A stretch of DNA of 64,000 nucleotides from Sedimentitalea sp041224545 (GTDB lineage: Bacteria > Pseudomonadota > Alphaproteobacteria > Rhodobacterales > Rhodobacteraceae): assembly GCF_041224545.1 (NCBI RefSeq), contig NZ_JBGFGP010000062.1, forward strand, positions 1 to 64,000. The letters are read 5' to 3'. Positions 16,863 to 24,987 of this stretch are shown here, in pieces; positions within the stretch are counted from its first letter, which is position 1; every line of letters starts with the position of its first letter. The notes under the pieces were generated by a model. It was not told the DNA's origin. It did no database searches and worked only from the letters and a program-made list of their open reading frames with translations. The position numbers were made by a program, and so were the translations under genes.

Positions 16863-18188
16863 ATGAAAATTGCGATGGTTGGAACCGGGTATGTCGGGCT
16901 GGTGTCCGGTGTCTGCCTGTCGGACTTTGGCCACGAGGTCGTTTGTGTCGACAAGGATCCCGCAAAGGTCGCGATCCTGAAGCAGGGCGAGGTTCCGATT
17001 TACGAGCCGGGACTGGCCGATCTCATGGCCAAGAATGTCGCGGCGGGCCGCCTGTCGTTTACCGATGATCTTGCCGGTGCGATCGACGGAGCGGCGGCGA
17101 TTTTCATCGCCGTGGGCACCCCGACCCGGCGTGGCGACGGTCATGCCGACCTGCGGTATGTGATGGATGCGGCGCGCGAGATTGCCGGTGCCCTGACCGG
17201 ATACGCCGTGGTGGTCACGAAATCGACCGTTCCGGTGGGGACAAACCGGCAGGTCAAACAGGTCATTGCCAAGGCCAACCCGGATGCCGAATTCGACGTG
17301 GCATCAAACCCGGAATTCCTGCGCGAGGGGGCCGCGATCGATGATTTCATGCGCCCGGACCGTGTCGTGGTCGGGGTTCAGCATGACAGGGCCGCCGAAG
17401 TGATGGCCGAGGTCTACCGCCCGCTTTACCTGCGCGATTTTCCAATTCTGACCACCGATCTGGAAAGCGCCGAGATGATCAAATACGCGGCCAATGCCTT
17501 TCTGGCGACCAAGATCACCTTTATCAACGAAATTGCGTCGCTCTGCGAGAGGACCGGGGCGGATATCAAGCATGTCAGCCACGGAATGGGTCTGGACGGG
17601 CGCATCGGAGCCAAGTTTCTGCACGCGGGGCCCGGCTTTGGCGGATCGTGTTTTCCCAAGGACACCAAGGCGCTGGCCCGGATCGGTCAGGAACACGGTC
17701 TGCCCATGCAGATCACCGAAACGGTGATCAAGGTGAATGACGAGCTGCGCCGGCGCATGGTCGAGAAGATCGTGGACATGCTGGACGGTGCGGTGGCGGG
17801 CAAGACCATCGCCGTGCTCGGGGTGACCTTCAAGCCGAACACCGATGACATGCGCGAAGCCCCCGCGCTGACCGTGGTGCCCGCCCTGATCGGCGCCGGA
17901 GCCAAGGTGCGCGTCGTCGATCCGCAGGGTCGCCGCGAGGGCGAGGATCTGTTGCCCGGTGTCCACTGGATCGACGATGCCTACAAGGCGGCGCGGAATG
18001 CCGACGCGGTCGTGATCCTGACGGAATGGAATGAATTCCGGGCGCTCGATTTGAAGCGGATTGCCAGGCACATGAACTTTCCGGCCATGGCCGACCTGCG
18101 CAATATCTACTCGCCACAGGATGCCCGGCGGGCGGGTTTTACGCGCTATGTCTCGGTCGGGCGCCGGGATCTCGATACCACCGAATAG
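16863..18188 (+). CDS. ugd: UDP-glucose 6-dehydrogenase
   Basis: A 441-residue NAD-dependent enzyme that makes UDP-glucuronate for polysaccharides. The NAD-binding motif is VGTGYVGLVSGVCLSDFGHEV, and the catalytic Cys lies in GPGFGGSCFPKDTKAL. The central-domain helix carries KYAANAFLATKITFINEIA, and the UDP-binding domain includes VLGVTFKPNTDDMREAPA. GGGGCGAG precedes the ATG. It appears monocistronic and unrelated to its neighbours. A 6-bp stem at 18192-18210 without a T-run follows and is a weak terminator candidate. Confidence 0.95.
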   Translation: MKIAMVGTGYVGLVSGVCLSDFGHEVVCVDKDPAKVAILKQGEVPIYEPGLADLMAKNVAAGRLSFTDDLAGAIDGAAAIFIAVGTPTRRGDGHADLRYVMDAAREIAGALTGYAVVVTKSTVPVGTNRQVKQVIAKANPDAEFDVASNPEFLREGAAIDDFMRPDRVVVGVQHDRAAEVMAEVYRPLYLRDFPILTTDLESAEMIKYAANAFLATKITFINEIASLCERTGADIKHVSHGMGLDGRIGAKFLHAGPGFGGSCFPKDTKALARIGQEHGLPMQITETVIKVNDELRRRMVEKIVDMLDGAVAGKTIAVLGVTFKPNTDDMREAPALTVVPALIGAGAKVRVVDPQGRREGEDLLPGVHWIDDAYKAARNADAVVILTEWNEFRALDLKRIARHMNFPAMADLRNIYSPQDARRAGFTRYVSVGRRDLDTTE

Positions 18189-18390
18189 GGGGCGTTCGGG
18201 ATCTGAACGCTCGTCCGGGCGGCGGGCGCATATGCGTCGGCAACTCTCGAAATCGCGGTCGGTGGCGGGGAAACCGACGCGGCATCAACCGTTATAGACA
18301 CATGAATGTGCTGCGGTTTCACTGGAACTCGTGTAGAATGCCCGGATAATGCCTGACCCATCGTCATACCGCGTGAACAAGGATAATCCG

Positions 18391-18813
18391 ATGAGATTGA
18401 CCCGAAGAAGCACTTTTATCCTGTGCGCAGGGGCTGCGGCGGGTGCGGGCCTGGGCTTTGGGTCCGCATCGGCATCCGCGCTTGCGGATGAAATCGAGCG
18501 GTTCACCGGCGGATCGGACGTGACAACAGGCCTGGTCAGCCTGACAGCGCCGGAAATCGCCGAGAATGGCAATACGGTTCCGATCAGGATCGCAGCCCCC
18601 GGGGCCTTGGCGGTTGCAGTATTCGCCGAGGGCAACCCGCTGCTCCGGGTCGCGACATTCCGTTTCGGCGCCCTGAACCCCAAAGGTGTTGCATCGACGC
18701 GTATACGTCTTGCCAAGACCCAGAACGTCATCGCGATTGCCGAAATGGCGGACGGCACGTTCCGCCAGGCATCGGCCTTCGTCAAGGTCACGGTCGGCGG
18801 GTGTGGTGGATAG
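18391..18813 (+). CDS. soxY: Thiosulfate oxidation carrier protein SoxY
   Basis: A 140-residue periplasmic protein that carries the sulfur substrate on a C-terminal Cys. The protein ends in VGGCGG, the defining SoxY GGCGG carrier arm. The N-terminus has a twin-arginine-type signal (TRRSTFILCAGAAAGAG), as expected for SoxYZ export. ATG 18391 follows AAGGATAATCC and gives this signal; an open frame upstream does not. It forms a tight cluster with soxZ and soxB. Confidence 0.92.
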   Translation: MRLTRRSTFILCAGAAAGAGLGFGSASASALADEIERFTGGSDVTTGLVSLTAPEIAENGNTVPIRIAAPGALAVAVFAEGNPLLRVATFRFGALNPKGVASTRIRLAKTQNVIAIAEMADGTFRQASAFVKVTVGGCGG

Positions 18814-18828
18814 TCAGGAGGACAAGGC

Positions 18829-19161
18829 ATGACAACCGGCGTAAAACCCCGCGTAAAGGTTCCCAAGGCGGCCACTGTGGGCGAGGTGATCACGGTCAAG
18901 ACCCTGATCAGCCACAGGATGGAAAGCGGGCTGCGCAAGGATGAGGTCGACACCATCATCCCGCGGTCGATCATCAATCGCTTTGTGGCCGAATTCAACG
19001 ATCAGCTTGTGATCGAGGTGGCGATGGAGCCGGGCATATCCAGCAATCCGTATTTCCAGTTCGAGTCCGTGGTGCCCGAGGCCGGCACATTCAGGTTCAC
19101 GTGGTATGACGACGATGGCTCGATCTATGAGACATCCAAAGAGATCACGATCGCGTCGTGA
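18829..19161 (+). CDS. soxZ: Thiosulfate oxidation carrier complex protein SoxZ
   Basis: A 110-residue partner of SoxY. VKVPKAATVGEVITVKTLISH is the family start and FRFTWYDDDGSIYETSKEI its end. It has no signal peptide, consistent with co-export bound to SoxY through the Tat system. It starts 15 bp after soxY with AGGAGG upstream and abuts soxB. Confidence 0.93.
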   Translation: MTTGVKPRVKVPKAATVGEVITVKTLISHRMESGLRKDEVDTIIPRSIINRFVAEFNDQLVIEVAMEPGISSNPYFQFESVVPEAGTFRFTWYDDDGSIYETSKEITIAS

Positions 19162-19178
19162 CCGCGCGGGGTCGACGC

Positions 19179-20876
19179 ATGATCTCGCGGCGTGACTTTC
19201 TGCAGATCGGAATGGCCGCGTCGTCGTTTGTCGGGGCGGGGGGCTTGGGAAACTGGTCGCGTCTTGCCGCGCAGCAACGCCTGACACAGGACCAACTCCT
19301 GCAGTTTGAAGCCTTTGGCAATGTGACCCTGATTCATGTGACCGATATTCACGCCCAGATGGTGCCGATCTTTTATCGTGAACCATCGGTGAATATCGGT
19401 GTTGGTGCCAACCGGGGTCTGGTGCCGCATCTCACCGGTGCCGATTTTCGCAAATTCTATGGCATCGCGGATGGCGGCCACAGCCATTATGCGCTCAGTT
19501 CTGACGACTTTAGCGCGCTTGCGCGTGCTTATGGCAAGGTGGGTGGGCTTGATCGTGTGGCCACCGTGGTCAATGCCATTCACGCCGACCGCCCCGATGC
19601 AATTCTGCTGGACGGTGGCGATACCTGGCACGGTTCCTATACCTGCCATCAGACCGCCGGGCAGGACATGGTCAACGTGATGAACGCCCTCAAGCCCGAT
19701 GCGATGACATTCCATTGGGAATTCACGCTGGGCAGCGCGCGCGTGATGGAACTCGTCAGCCGGTTGCCCTATGCCGCCCTTGCCCAGAACGTCTTTGATG
19801 CCGAATGGGATGAGCCGAGCGACCTTTTCCAACCCTATCGCATGTTCGAACGGGGCGGGGCGCAGATCGCGGTGATCGGACAGGCCTTTCCCTACACGCC
19901 GATTGCAAACCCCGCGTGGATGTTTCCTGAATATGCGTTCGGGCTGCGCCTTGAACGGATGCAGCGGCTGGTCGAAGAGGTACGCGCGGCGGGGGCGGCT
20001 TGTGTCGTCCTGCTGTCGCATAACGGTTTTGACGTCGACAAGAAGATGGCTGGCCAGGTTTCGGGGCTTGATGTCATCCTGTCGGGGCATACGCATGACG
20101 CCTTGCCCGAACCTGTGCTGGTGGGCCAGACAATCATACTCGCCTCGGGGTCAAACGGCAAATTCGTCACCCGTGTCGATCTGGATGTCCGCGACGGGCG
20201 CGTGATGGGCTATCGCACGCGGTTGATCCCGATCCTGTCGGACGTGATTGCGCCCGATGCCGCGATGGCGGCCCTGATCGCACGCCAGCGTGCGCCGTAT
20301 ATGGCGCAGCTGACCGAGGTTGTCGGCGAGGCGGGTTCGCTTTTGTTTCGCAGGGGCAGTTTCAACGGCAGTTGGGATGACCTGATATGCGATGCGTTGC
20401 TGTCCTGGCATGACGCCGAGATTGCGTTGAGCCCGGGCGTGCGCTGGGGGCCCTCGCTGCTGCCGGGCCAGCAGATCACTCGCGAGGACATCTGGAATGT
20501 CACCGCGATGAGCTATGGTGCGACCTATCGTACGGAAATGAGCGGCGAGACGCTGTCGATGTTGCTCGAGGATGTCGCTGACAATATCTTCAACCCCGAT
20601 CCCTATTATCAGCAGGGGGGCGACATGGTGCGCACTGGCGGGTTGAGCTATCGCATCGACCTGTCACAACCCCCGGGCCATCGGATCACTGACATGCGCC
20701 TTCTCGCCTCGGGAGAACGGATTGACCCTTCCAGAAGCTATGCGGTCGCCGGATGGGCTTCGGTCAGCGAAGGCGCGGATGGGCCGCCGATCTGGGACGT
20801 GGTCGAGCGCCATGTCCGCGAGCAAGGCACCGTCATGGTACCCCCGCGCGACCACGTTCGGGTCATTCTTCGATAG
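19179..20876 (+). CDS. soxB: Thiosulfohydrolase SoxB
   Basis: A 565-residue periplasmic dimanganese enzyme that hydrolyses sulfate from SoxY-bound sulfur. The Tat signal is ISRRDFLQIGMAASSFVGAG. Metal ligands appear in VTDIHAQMVP, DGGDTWHGS, and HWEFT, the SoxB form of the 5'-nucleotidase NHE box, then LLSHNGFDVD and LSGHTHD. I chose ATG 19179 because family members begin MISRRxFLQ. A GTG at 19158, overlapping the soxZ stop, is the alternative. soxXA and soxCD, needed for the standard pathway, are not adjacent. Confidence 0.92.
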   Translation: MISRRDFLQIGMAASSFVGAGGLGNWSRLAAQQRLTQDQLLQFEAFGNVTLIHVTDIHAQMVPIFYREPSVNIGVGANRGLVPHLTGADFRKFYGIADGGHSHYALSSDDFSALARAYGKVGGLDRVATVVNAIHADRPDAILLDGGDTWHGSYTCHQTAGQDMVNVMNALKPDAMTFHWEFTLGSARVMELVSRLPYAALAQNVFDAEWDEPSDLFQPYRMFERGGAQIAVIGQAFPYTPIANPAWMFPEYAFGLRLERMQRLVEEVRAAGAACVVLLSHNGFDVDKKMAGQVSGLDVILSGHTHDALPEPVLVGQTIILASGSNGKFVTRVDLDVRDGRVMGYRTRLIPILSDVIAPDAAMAALIARQRAPYMAQLTEVVGEAGSLLFRRGSFNGSWDDLICDALLSWHDAEIALSPGVRWGPSLLPGQQITREDIWNVTAMSYGATYRTEMSGETLSMLLEDVADNIFNPDPYYQQGGDMVRTGGLSYRIDLSQPPGHRITDMRLLASGERIDPSRSYAVAGWASVSEGADGPPIWDVVERHVREQGTVMVPPRDHVRVILR

Positions 20877-21039
20877 ACATTACAGAAGCAGAGGCAGGCC
20901 GGTCTGGAACGAAAAGGTGGTGTACGGATGATCCTTTGCTGCGGTTCGATCCGGGTCGATGGGAAATCGGTATGCTTTGCGAGCGCCCAGCCTACGGATA
21001 ACATGGGCCAAGTCGCTCCCTGTCCGGATCGGCAGGCAA

Positions 21040-21654
21040 TCAGAACAGTCCGGCTTCGCGCGCAATCAGCGCCGCGCGTGTTCTGTTGGCTGCACCGATC
21101 TTGCGATAGAGGTTCTTCATATGCAGCTTTACCGTCGGTTCCTGAATGTTCAGGCCACGGGCGATTTCCTTGTTGGTCTTGCCCTCCGTCAGTCCCTTCA
21201 GCATCTGCAATTCGCGACGTGACAGTTTTTCTGCCAATGGATTGCTGGTAGAGAGCTCGGACGTGGTCATGAAATCGACTGGTGCATATTGTTCACCGCT
21301 GGCCATGAAGCGAACCGCGTTTACCATGGATTTCGCGGGCATCGATTTGGGGATGAACCCCGCCGCACCGGCATTCAGGGCCTGTTCCGCGATGTTGCGG
21401 GTTGCTTCGCCGGAAATCAGCGCGACCCGCTGCCCGCCGCCAAGATTCATCGTGCGCGTCAGCCCGGCCAGACCGTTCATACCCGGCATGTTGAAGTCGA
21501 GAATGATCAGATCATAGGGGTCATCTTTTTGGATACACGCGCAAACCTCGTCAACCGAACCAGCGGTTTTGACATCGATGTCTCCGGCATTTTGCAGGAA
21601 CAGCACAAGCGCGTCGCGCATCAATTCGTGGTCATCTGCAATCAGAACGCGCAC
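21040..21654 (-). CDS. NarL/FixJ-type response regulator (LuxR HTH), orphan
   Basis: A 204-residue two-component regulator. The receiver domain has the acidic pair DDH at residues 7-9, the phospho-acceptor Asp in LIILDFNMPGMNG, and the conserved Lys in GFIPKSM. The LuxR-type HTH follows (LSRRELQMLKGLTEGKTNKEIA). The start is GTG at 21654. No histidine kinase gene is adjacent, so its partner is unknown. It separates soxYZB from the LacI regulator of the sulfonate operon, but no evidence links it to either. Confidence 0.9.
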   Translation of the reverse strand: MRVLIADDHELMRDALVLFLQNAGDIDVKTAGSVDEVCACIQKDDPYDLIILDFNMPGMNGLAGLTRTMNLGGGQRVALISGEATRNIAEQALNAGAAGFIPKSMPAKSMVNAVRFMASGEQYAPVDFMTTSELSTSNPLAEKLSRRELQMLKGLTEGKTNKEIARGLNIQEPTVKLHMKNLYRKIGAANRTRAALIAREAGLF

Positions 21655-21847
21655 TGGGCAATCTCCATCTTTTAAAAACCTGATTATAAACCAAAGCTGT
21701 CATCTTTAAGGAATTTTTTTTGCGCATGGTCCTTCCCCGGCATCCGCAGGGCCAGTCTTTTCGCGCCGGAAACGAGCGGCCCTTCACGGTTGGGGGTAAA
21801 GGCTTGCAAATCTGCGAGATTTGTCACCGGCAGCAGCAACCAATTCC

Positions 21848-22876
21848 TTACGACTGACAAGGCGGCTTTGCCAGGGAGTGACGGGTCACGACCCTGGTCT
21901 CGATACAGATCGACCTCCCTTCCGATTTACCTTCTACGATGGCTGTAAGTTCACATGCTGCCTTGCGTCCCATTTCACGGTGAGGAACATGAACGGTGGT
22001 CAGGGTCGGGGTGACGATCTCGGCCAGTTCAATATCGTCGAACCCGGTTACCGAAACCTGCTCCGGCACCCGAATACCCTGTCTGTGTGCTTCGCGCAGA
22101 GCGCCCGCTGCCAGCACATCGTTGCCGCACATCACAACTGTCGGGCGCGGTGTCAAGGCCATCAGCCGCCCAAAGGCCTCGGCGCCCTTTTCGATTTCGT
22201 AAGCGGTCTCGATCAGCGTCAGGCTGCCGGAGTTCAGTCCGCTTGCCTCCATCGCCTGCCTGACGCCCTTCACCCGGCTTTGCGCCCGGTCGTTGCCCTG
22301 TGTCGTGCCGGAGATCATGGCAATCCGCCGATGGCCGGCCGAAATCACGTGGTGCGCCAGTTCGCACATGGCATCTGCGTTTCTGAAACCGACAGACGGC
22401 CGCTGCGCCGCCGGGTCATACGACCAGGCTACCAGCGAGGGAACCTGATGGCGGTCCAGATACTCGTAGATTTCCGCATCGCGCGCGTGCCCGATCAGCA
22501 GCAGGCCGTCGGCACCGCGTGCAACGAGGGTGCGGATTTGTTCGCGTTCCGCTTCCGGACTGTAGGCAGAGCTGGAGACCAGCAGCGTAAAGCCGTTCTC
22601 ATGCAGCTGATCCTGGAAAGCCTGTAAACCGCGCGCAAAAATCGCGTTGTCCATGGTTGGAATAATGGCGCCGATGGTAAAGCTGCGCCTGGCTGCCATG
22701 ACCCTGGCCGCAAAATTCGGCGTATAGCCGAGCGATTCGACTGCCTGCAAGACCCGCCGCCGTGTGGTTTCGATCACTCGATCGGGCGAGTTCAGACAGC
22801 GCGACACCGTGGCCGTCGAAACGCCTGCTGCCTTTGCAACATCGTTAAGTGTCGGAGCTGAACGGGTTTTTCCCAT
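21848..22876 (-). CDS. LacI-family repressor, probable regulator of the DHPS operon
   Basis: A 342-residue regulator. The LacI HTH is at the extreme N-terminus (TLNDVAKAAGVSTATVSRCLN) with the hinge helix in GYTPNFAARVMAARRS. The periplasmic-binding-like effector domain fills the rest (IGAIIPTMDNAIFARGLQ, PTVVMCGNDVLAAGALREA, VTGFDDIELAEIVTPTLTTV). It is divergent from the TRAP/hps operon, and two LacI-type palindromes lie in the intergenic region. Repression relieved by DHPS or a pathway intermediate is inferred. ATG 22876 is selected because it places the HTH near residue 10. Confidence 0.9.
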   Translation of the reverse strand: MGKTRSAPTLNDVAKAAGVSTATVSRCLNSPDRVIETTRRRVLQAVESLGYTPNFAARVMAARRSFTIGAIIPTMDNAIFARGLQAFQDQLHENGFTLLVSSSAYSPEAEREQIRTLVARGADGLLLIGHARDAEIYEYLDRHQVPSLVAWSYDPAAQRPSVGFRNADAMCELAHHVISAGHRRIAMISGTTQGNDRAQSRVKGVRQAMEASGLNSGSLTLIETAYEIEKGAEAFGRLMALTPRPTVVMCGNDVLAAGALREAHRQGIRVPEQVSVTGFDDIELAEIVTPTLTTVHVPHREMGRKAACELTAIVEGKSEGRSICIETRVVTRHSLAKPPCQS

Positions 22877-22939
22877 GTGATGCCTGCGATGTCCCTGTCC
22901 CTTCTCATAACACAAAACACGGCCTTTGCCATCCACCAA

Positions 22940-22974
22940 TGTAAGCGCTTGCATTTATGATGTAAGCGCTTACA
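22940..22974. promoter_or_regulatory. Tandem LacI-family operators in the divergent promoter region
   Basis: TGTAAGCGCTTACA at 22961-22974 is a perfect 14-bp palindrome of LacI/PurR type with central CG. TGTAAGCGCTTGCA at 22940-22953 differs by one base. Their centres are 21 bp apart, two helical turns, so both would face the same side of the DNA. They lie 64 bp upstream of the lacI-type start and 33 bp upstream of the first operon gene. Confidence 0.85.
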
Positions 22975-23007
22975 AATGGGTTTGAGATCGTAATCCGGGA
23001 TCGTGCA

Positions 23008-23193
23008 ATGTTTCTCTATGCTGCTGTTGCCGTTTTTGCCGTGTTCTTCGCCAATGTTGCCCTGGGCGCGTTCGGCGGCGGTGGATTCCTGAGCGATGTC
23101 GGAGAAATGCTCGTCCTGTTTGCCGCCTCGATCCTGTTTGTGGCGGCGATTCTCAAGCGCGAGGCTAAACACAAGAACAAGAACGGCAGATGA
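23008..23193 (+). CDS. Small two-helix membrane protein, first gene of the sulfonate operon
   Basis: A 61-residue protein with two hydrophobic helices (LYAAVAVFAVFFANVALGAF and MLVLFAASILFVAAILK), a short glycine-rich connector and a basic tail (KREAKHKNKNGR). No known domain is recognised. It begins 33 bp after the tandem operators and ends 23 bp before the TRAP binding-protein start, so it is co-expressed with the transporter. It may be an accessory subunit of that transporter. The coding claim rests on position, ribosome-site spacing and a coherent membrane topology. Confidence 0.65.
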   Translation: MFLYAAVAVFAVFFANVALGAFGGGGFLSDVGEMLVLFAASILFVAAILKREAKHKNKNGR

Positions 23194-23216
23194 CGAATTT
23201 CCAAGGGAGGAAGACG

Positions 23217-24362
23217 ATGACGCATGGCAAGAATGGCCTCGAATCTGCAGAGCGCCGGAATTTTATGAAACTGGCCTCGGCCGGCTCTTTCACCGCGGCG
23301 CTGGTCGCGGGCGCTGGCGGGATGTTGTGGTCGTCGGAGGCCGCCGCACAGACCGCCAGGGAAGAGAAAGAGCGCGAGCGTGCGGCAGAGCATATCATGA
23401 CGGTCGCCACGGCCTATGTGTTGGGGGCGTCACGCAGTTATCCGATCATGCAACTGGACCTGAAAGAGAACATCCAGAACGCCACCAACGGCAAGATCTA
23501 TGTCAAGCTTGCGCCCGGCGGTCAGTTGGGCGCGGGCGGCGCTCTGGTGCAGAAGGTGCAGGGCGGCACCATTCAGGCTGCGCAGCATTCGCTGTCGAAT
23601 TTCGCCCCCTTCGCATCCACCGTCGATCTTATCAACATGCCCTATCTTTGCGGTTCCAACCAGAGGTTCACAAACCTGGTGAATTCCGATTTCTGGAAAT
23701 CCGAAGTGCATCCCAAGGTAGAGGCCAACGGTTTCAAGGCGCTGCTATACGTGAACATCGATCCCCGCGTGGTGGCCGTTCGCAAGGGCGGCAACGCGGT
23801 GATGTCGCCGGGCGATATGGCTGGTGTGAAATTCCGGGTCCCGGGTTCGAAGATGCTGCAGCAGTATTACCGCATGGTTGGTGCCAACCCGACGCCGGTG
23901 GCCTGGGGCGAAACGCCGTCGGCGATCAAGCAGGGCGTGGCGGATGCGCTCGATCCCTCCGTCGGGGCGCTTTATGTCTTTGGCTTCAAGGATATTCTCA
24001 GCCACGTGACCTTTACCCAGGCGGTCCCGGACAGCCAAGTTTACTCCTGCAATCTGGAGTGGTTCAATTCACTGCCTGCCGACGTGCAGGAGGGTGTGAT
24101 GTGGGGGGCGGAGATGACCGCGCACCAGAACCTGTCCAAGGTGCCTTCTGCCCGCGCCTACGCGATGGCCGAACTGACCAAGGCCGGGGTCGAATTCCAT
24201 GCGCTGAATGATGATCAGCTGGATGAGTGGAAAGAGGCCGGCGGCTACCAGCGCAGCGAATGGGATGCCTTCAAGACAGAACTGGCAGGGTCGATGGACA
24301 GCTTTGCAAAGTTGGAAGAGGCTGCGGGCACTCAGGGCAAATACTTCGTCCACGACGCCTGA
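23217..24362 (+). CDS. dctP: TRAP transporter substrate-binding protein (DctP family), probably for DHPS
   Basis: A 381-residue periplasmic binding protein. ATG 23217 follows GGGAGGAAGACG. The N-terminus carries a Tat-type signal, ERRNFMKLASAGSFTAALVAG. The TRAP fold is shown by LAPGGQLGAGGALVQKVQGG, the substrate-carboxylate/sulfonate Arg region GVKFRVPGSKMLQQYYRMVG, and WGETPSAIKQGVADA. Context with HpsN/O/P and ComDE suggests it is the binding component of an HpsKLM-type DHPS transporter. A hairpin terminator separates it from the membrane subunits. Confidence 0.88.
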   Translation: MTHGKNGLESAERRNFMKLASAGSFTAALVAGAGGMLWSSEAAAQTAREEKERERAAEHIMTVATAYVLGASRSYPIMQLDLKENIQNATNGKIYVKLAPGGQLGAGGALVQKVQGGTIQAAQHSLSNFAPFASTVDLINMPYLCGSNQRFTNLVNSDFWKSEVHPKVEANGFKALLYVNIDPRVVAVRKGGNAVMSPGDMAGVKFRVPGSKMLQQYYRMVGANPTPVAWGETPSAIKQGVADALDPSVGALYVFGFKDILSHVTFTQAVPDSQVYSCNLEWFNSLPADVQEGVMWGAEMTAHQNLSKVPSARAYAMAELTKAGVEFHALNDDQLDEWKEAGGYQRSEWDAFKTELAGSMDSFAKLEEAAGTQGKYFVHDA

Positions 24363-24370
24363 GGCGCGAT

Positions 24371-24407
24371 AGGCCGGAGCATGACAGACTGGCGCCCGGC
24401 CTTTTTT
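24371..24407 (+). terminator. Intra-operon terminator/attenuator between dctP and dctQ
   Basis: AGGCCGG (24371-24377) pairs with CCGGCCT (24396-24402) around an 18-nt loop and runs into TTTTTT. It lies in the 100-bp gap after the binding-protein gene. Partial termination here would raise binding-protein levels over the membrane subunits. Confidence 0.65.
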
Positions 24408-24462
24408 CAACAGCCATCTTCGCAACAGCCCTCGGGGGTGTGCCTGAGATATGGGAGCGGTT

Positions 24463-24975
24463 ATGAACATCCTGCGAACCATCGACAAGAATGCAGAGCG
24501 CTGGCTGCTCCTGGTATTCTATGTGATGTTGGTTATCACCATGGCAATCGAGGTGATCCGGCGCGAGCTTTTCGCCTTTTCCTCGATCTGGGGCGAGGAG
24601 ATCGTCCGCTATTCCTTCATCTACCTGGCCTGGATTGGCGCTGCCGCAGCGGTCAAGGAGCGCGCCCATATCCGTATCGACGTGATCCTGCACTACCTCG
24701 GCCCGCGGGCCAAGGCGCTGATCTACATGTTCGGCGATCTGGTGATGTTCATCGTGGCGCTGGTGGCGTTGTACTGGTCTTTCGAGACCGTGCTGGTCTC
24801 GGCCAAGTTCGGATCGGTCAGCCACGGGCTGAGGGTGTCGATGGTCTGGTTCCTGATGGCGGTGCCGGCAGGGTTCGCGCTGATGATCTGGCGCCTGCTG
24901 CAATCCTTTCTGAGAGATTACCGAAGCCTTCGCGACGGCACCCCCGTCTTTGAAGGCGACAAGCTGTTTGATTGA
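24463..24975 (+). CDS. dctQ: TRAP transporter small permease (DctQ family)
   Basis: A 170-residue four-helix membrane protein. Helices are visible at WLLLVFYVMLVITMAIEVI, YSFIYLAWIGAAAAV, LVMFIVALVALYWSF and WFLMAVPAGFALMIW. The family signature EEIVRYSFIYLAWIGAA followed by HIRIDVI is present. ATG 24463 follows GGGAGCGG; an ATG 12 bp upstream is less well placed. It works with DctM to form the membrane complex of the proposed DHPS importer. Confidence 0.88.
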   Translation: MNILRTIDKNAERWLLLVFYVMLVITMAIEVIRRELFAFSSIWGEEIVRYSFIYLAWIGAAAAVKERAHIRIDVILHYLGPRAKALIYMFGDLVMFIVALVALYWSFETVLVSAKFGSVSHGLRVSMVWFLMAVPAGFALMIWRLLQSFLRDYRSLRDGTPVFEGDKLFD

Positions 24976-24987
24976 GGAAGGCGAGAC

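Noticed and set aside
21807..21823. 7-bp hairpin CAAATCT/AGATTTG downstream of the LacI gene
   Set aside because: The stem is AT-rich and has no T-run on the gene's strand, so a terminator call is not justified.
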